Source of the DNA: Ectothiorhodospiraceae bacterium
GTDB lineage: Bacteria; Pseudomonadota; Gammaproteobacteria; HK1
DNA: 64,000 bases
Assembly (NCBI GenBank): GCA_024234875.1
Contig: JACKNM010000003.1
Span: 798,001 to 862,000, forward strand
Direction: 5' to 3'
The notes beneath the pieces were generated by a model, which had not been told where the DNA came from, ran no database searches, and saw only the letters and a program-made list of their open reading frames with translations. The position numbers were made by a program, and so were the translations under genes. Of the stretch, positions 13,830-21,890 are shown in pieces. Numbering within the stretch: the stretch's first letter is position 1; each line of letters starts with the position of its first letter.

Positions 13830-14324
13830 ATGGCAGTCATCGAGGCCCTGGCTCGGGATCTGGGCGCACGGCTCGCCACGCGCGGCCTGACCGTGACCAC
13901 TGCGGAGTCGTGTACCGGAGGCTGGATAGCGCAGGCGATCACCTCGGTGGCGGGCAGCTCGGGGTGGTTCGGACGGGGCTTCGTCACCTACTCCAACGCG
14001 GCCAAGCACGAGATGCTCGGGGTGCGCCGGCGCACGCTCGAGGCCCACGGCGCGGTGAGCGAGGAGACGGTGCGCGAGATGGCTCGTGGCGCGCTGGAGG
14101 CGGCGCGGGCCGACCTCGCGGTGGCGGTGAGCGGGATCGCCGGACCTGGCGGCGCCACTCCCGGCAAGCCGGTCGGCACGGTCTGCCTGGCCTGGGCCGG
14201 GCCGGGCGGGAAGCTCCGATCCACCCTCGTGCGCTATCACGGCGACCGCGAGGCAATCCGGCGCCAGGCGGTCGAGGAGGCATTGACCGGGCTGATCGCG
14301 CTCTGCGCCGACGTCGAGGCGTGA
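13830..14324 (+). CDS. pncC: Nicotinamide-mononucleotide amidohydrolase (CinA C-terminal family)
   Basis: Stand-alone CinA C-terminal domain protein of 164 residues. Characterised members hydrolyse NMN to nicotinate mononucleotide in pyridine nucleotide salvage. Family signatures are TTAESCTGGWIAQ, the GRGFVTYSNAAKHEMLGV segment, AVSEETVREMA and VSGIAGPGGATPGKPVGT. The ATG follows GGGAG at about 7 bases. In E. coli the same gene (formerly ygaD) lies directly upstream of recA; here thpR intervenes. The stop overlaps the next start by 4 bases. Confidence 0.93.
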   Translation: MAVIEALARDLGARLATRGLTVTTAESCTGGWIAQAITSVAGSSGWFGRGFVTYSNAAKHEMLGVRRRTLEAHGAVSEETVREMARGALEAARADLAVAVSGIAGPGGATPGKPVGTVCLAWAGPGGKLRSTLVRYHGDREAIRRQAVEEALTGLIALCADVEA

Positions 14325-14875
14325 CCACGGACGACGGAGCCGACGCGGGCGCCGAGCGTTGGTTCTTCGCCGTGATGCCGGAGCTCGCCGAGGCCCGAGC
14401 CCTCGCCGGCGCTGTCCGTGAGGCTCTCCCCGATGGGTATGGGCGGGTGGTGCCGACGCGCCGGTTGCACCTCACCCTGGTCTTCCTCGGTGGCCTGGCG
14501 GCCGAGGCGCGCTCGGCGGCGGAGCGCGCGGCGGGCACGGTCGTCGGCGAGTGCTTCGAGGTGGTGCTCGGTCGCCTCGGGCACTTCCCTGGCGCGCGGG
14601 TTGCCTGGAGTGCCCCGATGGTGCCCGTCCCCGCGCTCGAGGCCCTGGCCGAGCGGCTGGCCGACGCGCTTCGCGCCCACGGGCTCACGCCGGACCGGCG
14701 GCCGTTCGTGCCCCACGTGACGGTGGCGCGCGCCGCGCGCCGGGTGCCGCCGCGCCTCGAGCACCGCCCGGTGCGCTGGCGGGTGCGGGACTTCGCCCTG
14801 GTGGCATCGAGACGCGAATCGGGGGCGTTGGTGTACGTTCCGGTGGTGCGCTGGCCGTTGGTGGTCCTGGCCTGA
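14321..14875 (+). CDS. thpR: RNA 2',3'-cyclic phosphodiesterase (LigT/ThpR family)
   Basis: 184 residues, 2H phosphoesterase family. The two catalytic motifs are HLTLVFLG and [15 protein letters not shown] at the N terminus and [10 protein letters not shown] are family marks. Members open 2',3'-cyclic phosphate RNA ends in vitro, and some ligate 2'-5' in reverse; the physiological substrate is not firmly known. The GTG at 14321 overlaps the pncC stop (GTGA), so the pair is probably co-translated. Confidence 0.92.
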   Translation: MTTDDGADAGAERWFFAVMPELAEARALAGAVREALPDGYGRVVPTRRLHLTLVFLGGLAAEARSAAERAAGTVVGECFEVVLGRLGHFPGARVAWSAPMVPVPALEALAERLADALRAHGLTPDRRPFVPHVTVARAARRVPPRLEHRPVRWRVRDFALVASRRESGALVYVPVVRWPLVVLA

Positions 14876-15046
14876 CCAGTGCGGCGTGGCCCGACGCCCC
14901 GGCCTCCAACGTATCGGCCCCGACGCATTGGCCCCACGCACCGACTCGGCGCCACGGCGGTCGGGCTTGCCAGCGGTTCTCAGCGAGCGCTCGGCTGTGG
15001 GATAATCTCCGGCTCGGCTCGCGGGATTGCGGGCCGCATCCGCGAA

Positions 15047-15064
15047 CGCCCCCTCGGGGGGGCG
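15047..15064 (+). promoter_or_regulatory. GC-rich hairpin in the recA leader
   Basis: CGCCCCC faces GGGGGGCG with a 2-4 base loop, ending about 10 bases before the recA ribosome site AGGAG (15075-15079). A GATAAT hexamer at 15001-15006 is a possible -10. No CTGT-N8-ACAG LexA box was found between 14876 and 15084. Confidence 0.4.
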
Positions 15065-15084
15065 CAGTGACTACAGGAGTGACC

Positions 15085-16118
<1,034 letters not shown>

Positions 16119-16122
<4 letters not shown>

Positions 16123-16613
16123 GCCCGCCCGAGGAGACCGAGCGCGGGGACGACCGCTCGCGCGAGGCCTCGGTACGGGCGCTGCGCCAGCGCGCGCTCG
16201 GGCTGCTCGCTCGACGGGAGCATTCGAGACGGGAGCTGGAGCGCAAGCTGCTCCGGCGCGGCGAGGACCCCGACGAGCTGCGCGAGGTCCTCGCGGCGCT
16301 CGCCGGCGAGGGGCTGCTCAGCGAGTCCCGGTACGCCGAGCAGCGCACGCGCAGCCTGGCCGAGCGCGGGTACGGGTCGCGCCGTGTCGCGGCGGAGCTG
16401 CGCGAGCGGGGTCTCGCGGGCGAGCTGGTGACGCGATCGCTGGCGGGCGAGGACTGGACCGAGCGCGCACGCGAGGCCCGCCGCCGGCGCTTCGGCGCCG
16501 AGCCGCCGGCGGACCGTGGCGAGTGGCTGCGCCAGGCCCGGTTCCTCGCCGGCCGCGGCTTCGCCGAGAGCGACGTGCGTCGGGCGCTGGCTGGCGTGAC
16601 CGACGACGAGTAA
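16119..16613 (+). CDS. recX: RecA modulator RecX, apparent CTG start
   Basis: Modulates RecA filament assembly. From the CTG at 16119 the protein has 164 residues, against 166 in E. coli RecX. Three-helix repeats are recognisable: [38 protein letters not shown] and [14 protein letters not shown] [19 protein letters not shown]. In this frame I find no ATG, GTG or TTG from about 16020 until far inside the conserved region. CTG overlaps the recA stop as CTGA, mirroring the GTGA and ATGA overlaps elsewhere in the window. A purine-rich ribosome-site-like stretch (GAGGAGGCGGAGG) ends just before it. Confidence 0.88.
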
Positions 16614-16720
16614 GACCGAGCCGGGAACCGGTGGATGGCGGGTGTGGTCGATTCGGCCCGGCCGCGGCGGACGAGTGCGTGCCGCCCGGTTCCGACGTGG
16701 AACAGAGAGACGACAGGCCC

Positions 16721-19321
16721 ATGAAGAGCCACGAGATCAGAAGCGCGTTCCTGGAGTACTTCCGAGAGCGCGGTCACGAGGTGGTGCCGAGCAGCCCGCT
16801 GGTGCCTGGCAACGATCCGACCCTGCTGTTCACCAATGCCGGCATGGTCCAGTTCAAGGACGTGTTCCTGGGCACCGATCGTCGGCCCTACGACCGCGCG
16901 GTCACCGCCCAGCGGTGCGTGCGCGCGGGCGGCAAGCACAACGATCTCGAGAACGTCGGCTACACCGCGCGCCACCACACGTTCTTCGAGATGCTCGGCA
17001 ATTTCAGCTTCGGCGACTACTTCAAGCGCGAGGCCATCCATTTCTGCTGGGAGCTCATCACCAAGCGCTTCGGGCTCCCGCCCGAGCGGCTATGGGTGAC
17101 CATCTACGAGGACGACGACGAGGCCGCCGACATCTGGCTGAAGGAGATCGGTGTCGACCCCGACCGATTCACCCGCTGCGGCGAGGCGAGCAACTTCTGG
17201 TCGATGGGCGACACCGGTCCGTGTGGTCCCTGCTCGGAGGTCTTCTACGACCATGGCCCGGAGGTCGAGGGCGGCCCGCCGGGAAGCCCGGACGAGGACG
17301 GCGACCGCTACATCGAGCTCTGGAACCTCGTCTTCATGCAGTTCAATCGCGCCGCCGACGGCACGATGACGCCGCTGCCCAAGCCCTCGGTCGACACCGG
17401 AATGGGTCTCGAGCGCATCGCCGCGGTGCTACAGGGCGTACACAGCAACTACGAGACCGACCTGTTCAGAGCGCTGATCGAGGCTGCCGCCAGCGTCACC
17501 GGCGCGACCGACCTCGGCGACAAGTCGTTGCGCGTCATCGCCGACCATATCCGCGCCTGCGCGTTCCTGATCTGCGACGGCGTCATGCCCTCGAACGAGG
17601 GACGCGGCTACGTCCTGCGGCGAATCGCGCGGCGTGCGATTCGCCATGGCCATCGCCTCGGCGTCAAGGGCACCTTCTTTCACCGCCTCGTCGAGCCGCT
17701 GGAGCGCGAGATGGGCGCCGCCTACCCGGAGCTGGTGGCGCGGCGTGCGGTGGTCGAGCGCGTGCTCGAGCAGGAGGAGCTGCGGTTCGCGGAGACCCTG
17801 GACCAGGGGATGCGAATCCTCGAGGACTCGATCGCCGACCTGGCCGACGATCAGATTCCGGGCGAGACGGTGTTCCGCCTCTACGACACCTACGGCTTTC
17901 CGACCGACCTCACCGCGGACGTCGCGCGCGAGCGAGGGCTGCGTGTCGACATGGACGGCTTCGAGCGGGCCATGGACGCCCAGCGCCAGCGCGCGCGCGA
18001 GGCCGGGAAGTTCTTCGCCGCCGAGCGTGACGGCATCGATGTGGACTGCGAGAGCCGTTTCGTCGGCTACGACGCGCTCGAGGCCGAGGCCGAGGTGGTG
18101 GCGATCATCCGCAACGGCGAGTCGGTGGAGCGGCTCGAGCCCGAGGACGAGGGCATGGTGGTGCTCGACGCCACCCCGTTCTACGCCGAGTCCGGAGGCC
18201 AGGTCGGCGACCGTGGGATCCTCACGGTGAACGGCAGCCGATTCGAGGTCACCGACGCCCAGAAGCTGGGGGCGGGCATCGCGCACGTCGGCACCCAGAC
18301 CGAGGGTGCGCTCGCGGTCGGCGCGCGGGTCCAGGCACGCGTCGACGTCGCCCGGCGGCGCGCAACCGCGCGCAATCATTCCGCCACGCACCTGCTCCAC
18401 GCCGCGCTCCGCGCGGTGCTCGGTGACCACGTGCAGCAGAAGGGCTCCCTGGTCGCGCCGGACCGGCTGCGCTTCGATTTCTCCCACTACCAGCCAGTGG
18501 CCGCGGAGGAGCTCCGCCGCATCGAGCACCTCGTCAACACCTGGGTGCTCGACAACGCCGAGGCCGTCACGCGCGTGATGCCGTTGGCGGCGGCGCGCGC
18601 GAGCGGCGCGGTCGCGCTGTTCGGCGAGAAGTACGACGATCCGGTGCGCGTGCTGTCGATCGGCGAGGTCTCGACCGAGCTCTGCGGTGGAACCCACGTC
18701 CGGCGCTCGGGTGACGTCGGGTTGTTCAAGCTCGTCTCCGAGACCGGGATCTCGGCCGGCGTGCGCCGCGTCGAGGCGGTCACCGGCGTCGGCGCGCTCG
18801 ACTGGTTGGAGGCGATGAACGACCGCTACGGTCGCGCGGCGCAGCTGCTGCGGGTCGAGCGCGAGCTGCTGCCGGAACGTGTCGAGCAGCTGCTCGCCCG
18901 CTCTCGCGAGCTCGAGCGTGACCTCGAGCGGTTGAAGTCCAGGCTGGCGGCATCGCAAGGCGACGACCTGATTGCCCAGGCGGTGGAGATCGATGGCCTG
19001 AAGCTGCTCGCCGCAAAGGTCGACGGGGTCGATGCCAGGGGGCTGCGCGAGACCGTCGACCAGCTCAAGAGCAAGCTCGGAAGCGCCGCGGTGGTGCTCG
19101 CCTGCGTCGACGGCGAGAAGGTCAACGTGGTCGCCGGGGTGACCAAGGACCTCACCGCGCGACTCGCGGCGGGCCCACTGGTGAACTTCGTGGCGCAGCA
19201 GGTCGGCGGGCGTGGCGGCGGCCGGCCCGACATGGCGCAGGCGGGCGGGACGCAGCCGGAGAAGATCGACCAGGCGATCCGCTCGGTGCCGAACTGGGTC
19301 CGGGAGCAGCTCGGTGGTTGA
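16721..19321 (+). CDS. alaS: Alanine--tRNA ligase
   Basis: Charges tRNA-Ala. 866 residues, against 876 in E. coli. The class II catalytic core opens with the [12 protein letters not shown] segment, then [32 protein letters not shown] and [12 protein letters not shown]. The editing domain has [11 protein letters not shown] and the CGGTHV zinc/editing motif. The C-terminal C-Ala domain ends in [12 protein letters not shown]. The ATG at 16721 gives the standard N terminus; the ribosome site is weak. It follows recX by 107 bases. That gap holds a perfect 8-bp inverted repeat, GGAACCGG (16624-16631) and CCGGTTCC (16686-16693), of unknown meaning. Confidence 0.98.
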   Translation: MKSHEIRSAFLEYFRERGHEVVPSSPLVPGNDPTLLFTNAGMVQFKDVFLGTDRRPYDRAVTAQRCVRAGGKHNDLENVGYTARHHTFFEMLGNFSFGDYFKREAIHFCWELITKRFGLPPERLWVTIYEDDDEAADIWLKEIGVDPDRFTRCGEASNFWSMGDTGPCGPCSEVFYDHGPEVEGGPPGSPDEDGDRYIELWNLVFMQFNRAADGTMTPLPKPSVDTGMGLERIAAVLQGVHSNYETDLFRALIEAAASVTGATDLGDKSLRVIADHIRACAFLICDGVMPSNEGRGYVLRRIARRAIRHGHRLGVKGTFFHRLVEPLEREMGAAYPELVARRAVVERVLEQEELRFAETLDQGMRILEDSIADLADDQIPGETVFRLYDTYGFPTDLTADVARERGLRVDMDGFERAMDAQRQRAREAGKFFAAERDGIDVDCESRFVGYDALEAEAEVVAIIRNGESVERLEPEDEGMVVLDATPFYAESGGQVGDRGILTVNGSRFEVTDAQKLGAGIAHVGTQTEGALAVGARVQARVDVARRRATARNHSATHLLHAALRAVLGDHVQQKGSLVAPDRLRFDFSHYQPVAAEELRRIEHLVNTWVLDNAEAVTRVMPLAAARASGAVALFGEKYDDPVRVLSIGEVSTELCGGTHVRRSGDVGLFKLVSETGISAGVRRVEAVTGVGALDWLEAMNDRYGRAAQLLRVERELLPERVEQLLARSRELERDLERLKSRLAASQGDDLIAQAVEIDGLKLLAAKVDGVDARGLRETVDQLKSKLGSAAVVLACVDGEKVNVVAGVTKDLTARLAAGPLVNFVAQQVGGRGGGRPDMAQAGGTQPEKIDQAIRSVPNWVREQLGG

Positions 19322-19369
19322 CTCGGCGTGCCGCCGCGCAGAGCGCGGCGGCGCACGGAGAGCTCGGCG

Positions 19370-20599
19370 ATGGCGCTGATCGTCCAGAAGTTCGGCGGCA
19401 CCTCGGTCGGCAGTGCGGAGCGTATCGCGGCGGTGGCGCAGCGGGTCGCGACGACCCGTGCCGCCGGTCACGACGTCGTCGTCGTCGTCTCGGCCATGTC
19501 CGGCGAGACCGACCGCCTGCTCGGCCTCGCACGCGCGGTCTCACCGCGTCCGGAGCCGCGTGAGCTCGACGTGTTGCTGGCCACCGGTGAGCAAGTGACC
19601 ATCGCGTTGCTCGCGATGAGCCTGATCGGAAACGGCTTGCCCGCACGATCGTATACAGGCGCCCAGGTGCGCATTCTCACCGACACCGTGCATGGCAAGG
19701 CACGGATCACCGGCATCGACGGCGAGCGCATCCGACGCGATCTGGCCGAGTCCCGGGTGGTGGTGGTGGCCGGTTTCCAGGGCGTCGACGAGTCGGGTGA
19801 CATCACCACCCTCGGTCGCGGGGGCTCCGACACCACCGCGGTCGCGCTCGCCGCGGCGTTGGGGGCGGACGAGTGTCAGATCTACACCGACGTCGCGGGT
19901 GTATACACCACGGACCCACGCATCGTGCCGGAGGCGCGCCGTCTCGACCGCATCACCTGTGAGGAGATGCTCGAGCTCGCGAGCATGGGAGCGAAGGTGC
20001 TCCAGATCCGGTCGGTCGAGTTCGCACGCAAGTACAACGTCAAGCTACGGGTGCTGTCCTCGTTCGAGGATGGGCCCGGAACCCTCATCACGCCGGAGGA
20101 GGATGCGATGGAGCAGCCGCTGATCTCGGGAGTGGCCTACAACCGGGACGAGGCGAAGCTCACCGTCGTCGGTGTGCCGGATCGACCGGGAATCGCGTTC
20201 TCGATCCTCGGGCCGATCGCGGACGCGAACATCGAGGTCGACATGATCGTCCAGAACACCGGGCTGGACGGCACCACCGATTTCACCTTCACGGTCCATC
20301 GCAACGAGTTCGACCGTGCGATGGAGATCCTGCGTCGAACCGCGGCCGACCTCGGCGCACGAGAAGTGACCGGCGACAACCGAATTGTTAAGATTTCGCT
20401 CGTGGGTGTTGGCATGCGGTCCCACGCCGGGATCGCGAGTCGGATGTTCGGCGCACTTGCCGACGAGACGATCAACATCCAGATGATCTCGACCTCGGAG
20501 ATCAAGATCTCGATCGTCGTCGACGAGAAGTACCTGGAGCTGGGCGTGCGGGCGCTGCATTCGGCGTTCGGGCTCGGCCAGAACGATCTGGCGAGCTAA
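19370..20599 (+). CDS. lysC: Aspartate kinase
   Basis: Phosphorylates aspartate, the first step toward lysine, threonine and methionine. 409 residues. The kinase domain starts IVQKFGGTSVG; the LGRGGSDTTAVALAAALGAD and YTDVAGVYTTDPRIV segments follow. Two ACT domains occupy about 250-409 (VGVPDRPGIAFSIL; VSLVGVGMRSHAGIASRMF; MISTSEIKISIVV), the usual site of end-product inhibition. The ATG at 19370 follows GGAGA. The layout matches the alpha/beta class, in which an internal start yields a separate regulatory subunit. Placement between alaS and csrA is seen in other Gammaproteobacteria. Confidence 0.97.
   Translation: MALIVQKFGGTSVGSAERIAAVAQRVATTRAAGHDVVVVVSAMSGETDRLLGLARAVSPRPEPRELDVLLATGEQVTIALLAMSLIGNGLPARSYTGAQVRILTDTVHGKARITGIDGERIRRDLAESRVVVVAGFQGVDESGDITTLGRGGSDTTAVALAAALGADECQIYTDVAGVYTTDPRIVPEARRLDRITCEEMLELASMGAKVLQIRSVEFARKYNVKLRVLSSFEDGPGTLITPEEDAMEQPLISGVAYNRDEAKLTVVGVPDRPGIAFSILGPIADANIEVDMIVQNTGLDGTTDFTFTVHRNEFDRAMEILRRTAADLGAREVTGDNRIVKISLVGVGMRSHAGIASRMFGALADETINIQMISTSEIKISIVVDEKYLELGVRALHSAFGLGQNDLAS
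20108..20599 (+). CDS. Predicted in-frame aspartate kinase beta subunit
   Basis: An internal ATG (Met247 of LysC) is preceded by the strong ribosome site GGAGGAGG (20094-20102) at 5 bases. It would produce a 163-residue protein made only of the two ACT domains. Its N terminus, MEQPLISGVAYNRDEAKL, has the same form as the known beta subunit start of alpha2-beta2 aspartate kinases of the Corynebacterium/Bacillus type. The motif and spacing are seen directly; production of the short protein is inferred. Confidence 0.6.
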   Translation: MEQPLISGVAYNRDEAKLTVVGVPDRPGIAFSILGPIADANIEVDMIVQNTGLDGTTDFTFTVHRNEFDRAMEILRRTAADLGAREVTGDNRIVKISLVGVGMRSHAGIASRMFGALADETINIQMISTSEIKISIVVDEKYLELGVRALHSAFGLGQNDLAS

Positions 20600-20644
20600 A
20601 GGTCTGACCCTCAGGGATCGATATAGCTCCACCGGGACTACCGT

Positions 20645-20659
20645 CGGCGGGACCCGCCG
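20645..20659 (+). terminator. Small GC hairpin after lysC
   Basis: CGGCGG-GAC-CCGCCG forms a 6-bp stem with a 3-base loop, 46 bases after the lysC stop. No T-run follows. It may terminate weakly or shield the lysC 3' end; the GGA near the loop is also a potential CsrA contact. Confidence 0.3.
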
Positions 20660-20783
20660 GCGATTCGGCGAGAAACGGAGTCCTCGAAAGCGTTTGCAGC
20701 CAGGCGACGGGCGCAATGGCGTCAGGCGTCGTGCCACGGTGCTGATTGGGGCCGCAATCGGCGACGGTAGTCGCCTTTGGCCC

Positions 20784-20793
20784 AGGAGAAGGA
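20784..20793 (+). promoter_or_regulatory. csrA ribosome site overlapping two GGA motifs
   Basis: The sequence before the csrA ATG is AGGAGAAGGA. Two GGA triplets (20785-20787 and 20791-20793) lie in and beside the Shine-Dalgarno sequence. CsrA-family proteins bind GGA motifs, and E. coli CsrA represses its own translation this way, so autoregulation is plausible. Confidence 0.45.
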
Positions 20794-20794
20794 C

Positions 20795-21001
20795 ATGTTG
20801 ATTTTGACTAGGAGAGTGGGCGAGTCGTTGATCATCGGCGACGAGGTCACCGTCACAGTGCTCGGTGTCAAGGGAAACCAGGTCAGGATCGGGGTCAACG
20901 CCCCAAAGGAAGTCTCCGTCCATCGCGAGGAGATCTACGCCCGGATCCAGGCCGAGAAGGCCGACGCCGGCGACGAGCCCAAGCAGGCGTCCTCGGCCTG
21001 A
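20795..21001 (+). CDS. csrA: Carbon storage regulator CsrA
   Basis: Small dimeric RNA-binding protein that controls translation and stability of mRNAs carrying GGA motifs. 68 residues beginning [39 protein letters not shown] contains the conserved VHREEIY. Arg6 and Arg44-region residues typical of RNA contact are present. The ATG at 20795, with its good ribosome site, gives the invariant N terminus; a TTG six codons upstream is not needed. The first codons are unusually AT-rich for this genome. The csrA/tRNA-Ser/tRNA-Arg order matches E. coli. Confidence 0.97.
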   Translation: MLILTRRVGESLIIGDEVTVTVLGVKGNQVRIGVNAPKEVSVHREEIYARIQAEKADAGDEPKQASSA

Positions 21002-21072
21002 GCGCGCCGGATGCCGTCGGCCCTCACGCCAGTGGCGACGACCACCACCAGGCTGCGAGTGCACGCAACGCT

Positions 21073-21101
21073 TTGCGGGTGGCCCCGCGGTCCGGTATCC
21101 T
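21073..21101 (+). promoter_or_regulatory. Predicted promoter of tRNA-Ser
   Basis: TTGCGG (21073-21078) and TATCCT (21096-21101) are separated by 17 bases, and the tRNA begins 13 bases after the -10 element. Both hexamers are only moderate matches. Confidence 0.45.
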
Positions 21102-21113
21102 GTCGACTTGCCC

Positions 21114-21203
21114 GGAGAGATGGCCGAGCGGCTGAAGGCGCTCCCCTGCTAAGGGAGTATGGGGTAAAACCCATCGAGGGTTCGAATCCCTCTCTCTCCG
21201 CCA
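21114..21203 (+). tRNA. tRNA-Ser(GCU)
   Basis: 90 bases including an encoded CCA. The acceptor stem pairs GGAGAGA with TCTCTCC and the discriminator is G. The anticodon loop CTGCTAA gives anticodon GCU, reading AGC/AGU. A long variable arm, as expected for class II tRNA-Ser, lies between the anticodon stem and the GAGGG-TTCGAAT-CCCTC T arm. It corresponds in position to E. coli serV. Confidence 0.97.
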
Positions 21204-21311
21204 TTCGCACCCTGTTCGCGTACAGCTACGGCCACCCGCCCTGAGCCGCGACCCCGCGCGGTCCGCGAGCGTTGCACGTACTCGATCTCCCAGCTCCGCG
21301 CCCGACGCCTC

Positions 21312-21339
21312 TTGACGTTCGTCGAACGATCCGGATAAT
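21312..21339 (+). promoter_or_regulatory. Predicted promoter of tRNA-Arg
   Basis: TTGACG (21312-21317) and GATAAT (21334-21339), each five of six consensus matches, are spaced 16 bases. The tRNA starts 14 bases after the -10 element. This is one of the best promoter matches I found. Confidence 0.65.
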
Positions 21340-21352
21340 CGAGAGGCTTGAC

Positions 21353-21429
21353 GCGCCCGTAGCTCAGTTGGATAGAGTACCTGGCTACGAACCAGGTGGT
21401 CGGGAGTTCGAATCTCTCCGGGCGCGCCA
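21353..21429 (+). tRNA. tRNA-Arg(ACG)
   Basis: 77 bases with an encoded CCA. The acceptor stem pairs GCGCCCG with CGGGCGC and the discriminator is G. The D arm is AGCTCAGTTGGATAGAGT, the anticodon stem is CCTGG/CCAGG with loop CTACGAA, and the T arm contains GTTCGAATC. Anticodon ACG is the substrate of TadA (13276-13785), which would make it ICG. It corresponds to E. coli argV. Confidence 0.97.
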
Positions 21430-21890
21430 TCTCCTCCCCGCCCCTCGCTCGATTCCTCGTCGACGCACACTCGAGTGGCGCACGCCGTGCCGGACGCGTC
21501 GGCGTTCGTGCGCGCGATGCGGCGCGACGACGGCCAGTCGCTCTGACGCTGCCTCGCAGTGTGACCGATGCGACAGCCCTCCCGAGTGGGCGCGGCGTAT
21601 ACTTTTTTCGTCAACGTCGGTGCCTTCCGAGGCGCCATTCGACGGCGGTTCCGTCCTGGTCGCCGCTTCTCCGCACGGACGCGCACGAGTCCACGTTCGA
21701 GGACCTGTGTAGCGGTGTCGCAGCTCGGATTCCCGCCGAGGAGTGACAGTGGTCACAGACTTGCGGCGGTGAGTCGACAAACTGTGACACGGTTGTTTCC
21801 AGTCACGCCCTGACATCGTCGAGAAGCATATGCCGAGACACCATGTGTCCGGCGCGGTGTGCGTGAGTGCGTACGAGAGGACCCGACACC
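21430..21890. other. Non-coding stretch between tRNA-Arg and the NRPS operon, with several dyads
   Basis: No reading frame here resembles a protein and none has a credible ribosome site. Visible elements are TATACT followed by a run of T at 21598-21608, a CRP-like palindrome at 21742-21757, a further TGTGAC half-site at 21783, the palindrome GCATATGC at 21826-21833 and the dyad GACAC-CAT-GTGTC at 21837-21849. The operon promoter must lie in or near this stretch, but I could not pair a good -35 with a -10. Confidence 0.6.
21742..21757. promoter_or_regulatory. CRP/Vfr-like binding site
   Basis: AGTGA-N6-TCACA matches nine of the ten fixed positions of the CRP consensus TGTGA-N6-TCACA. Its inner part is a perfect GTGAC-N4-GTCAC repeat. 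It sits about 135 bases upstream of the first NRPS start codon. Regulation by a CRP-type protein is an inference. Confidence 0.4.

Noticed and set aside
21568..21813. 81-codon frame between tRNA-Arg and the NRPS operon
   Set aside because: Arg/Ser/Pro-rich, no ribosome site, no recognisable pattern, and it spans the CRP-like site.
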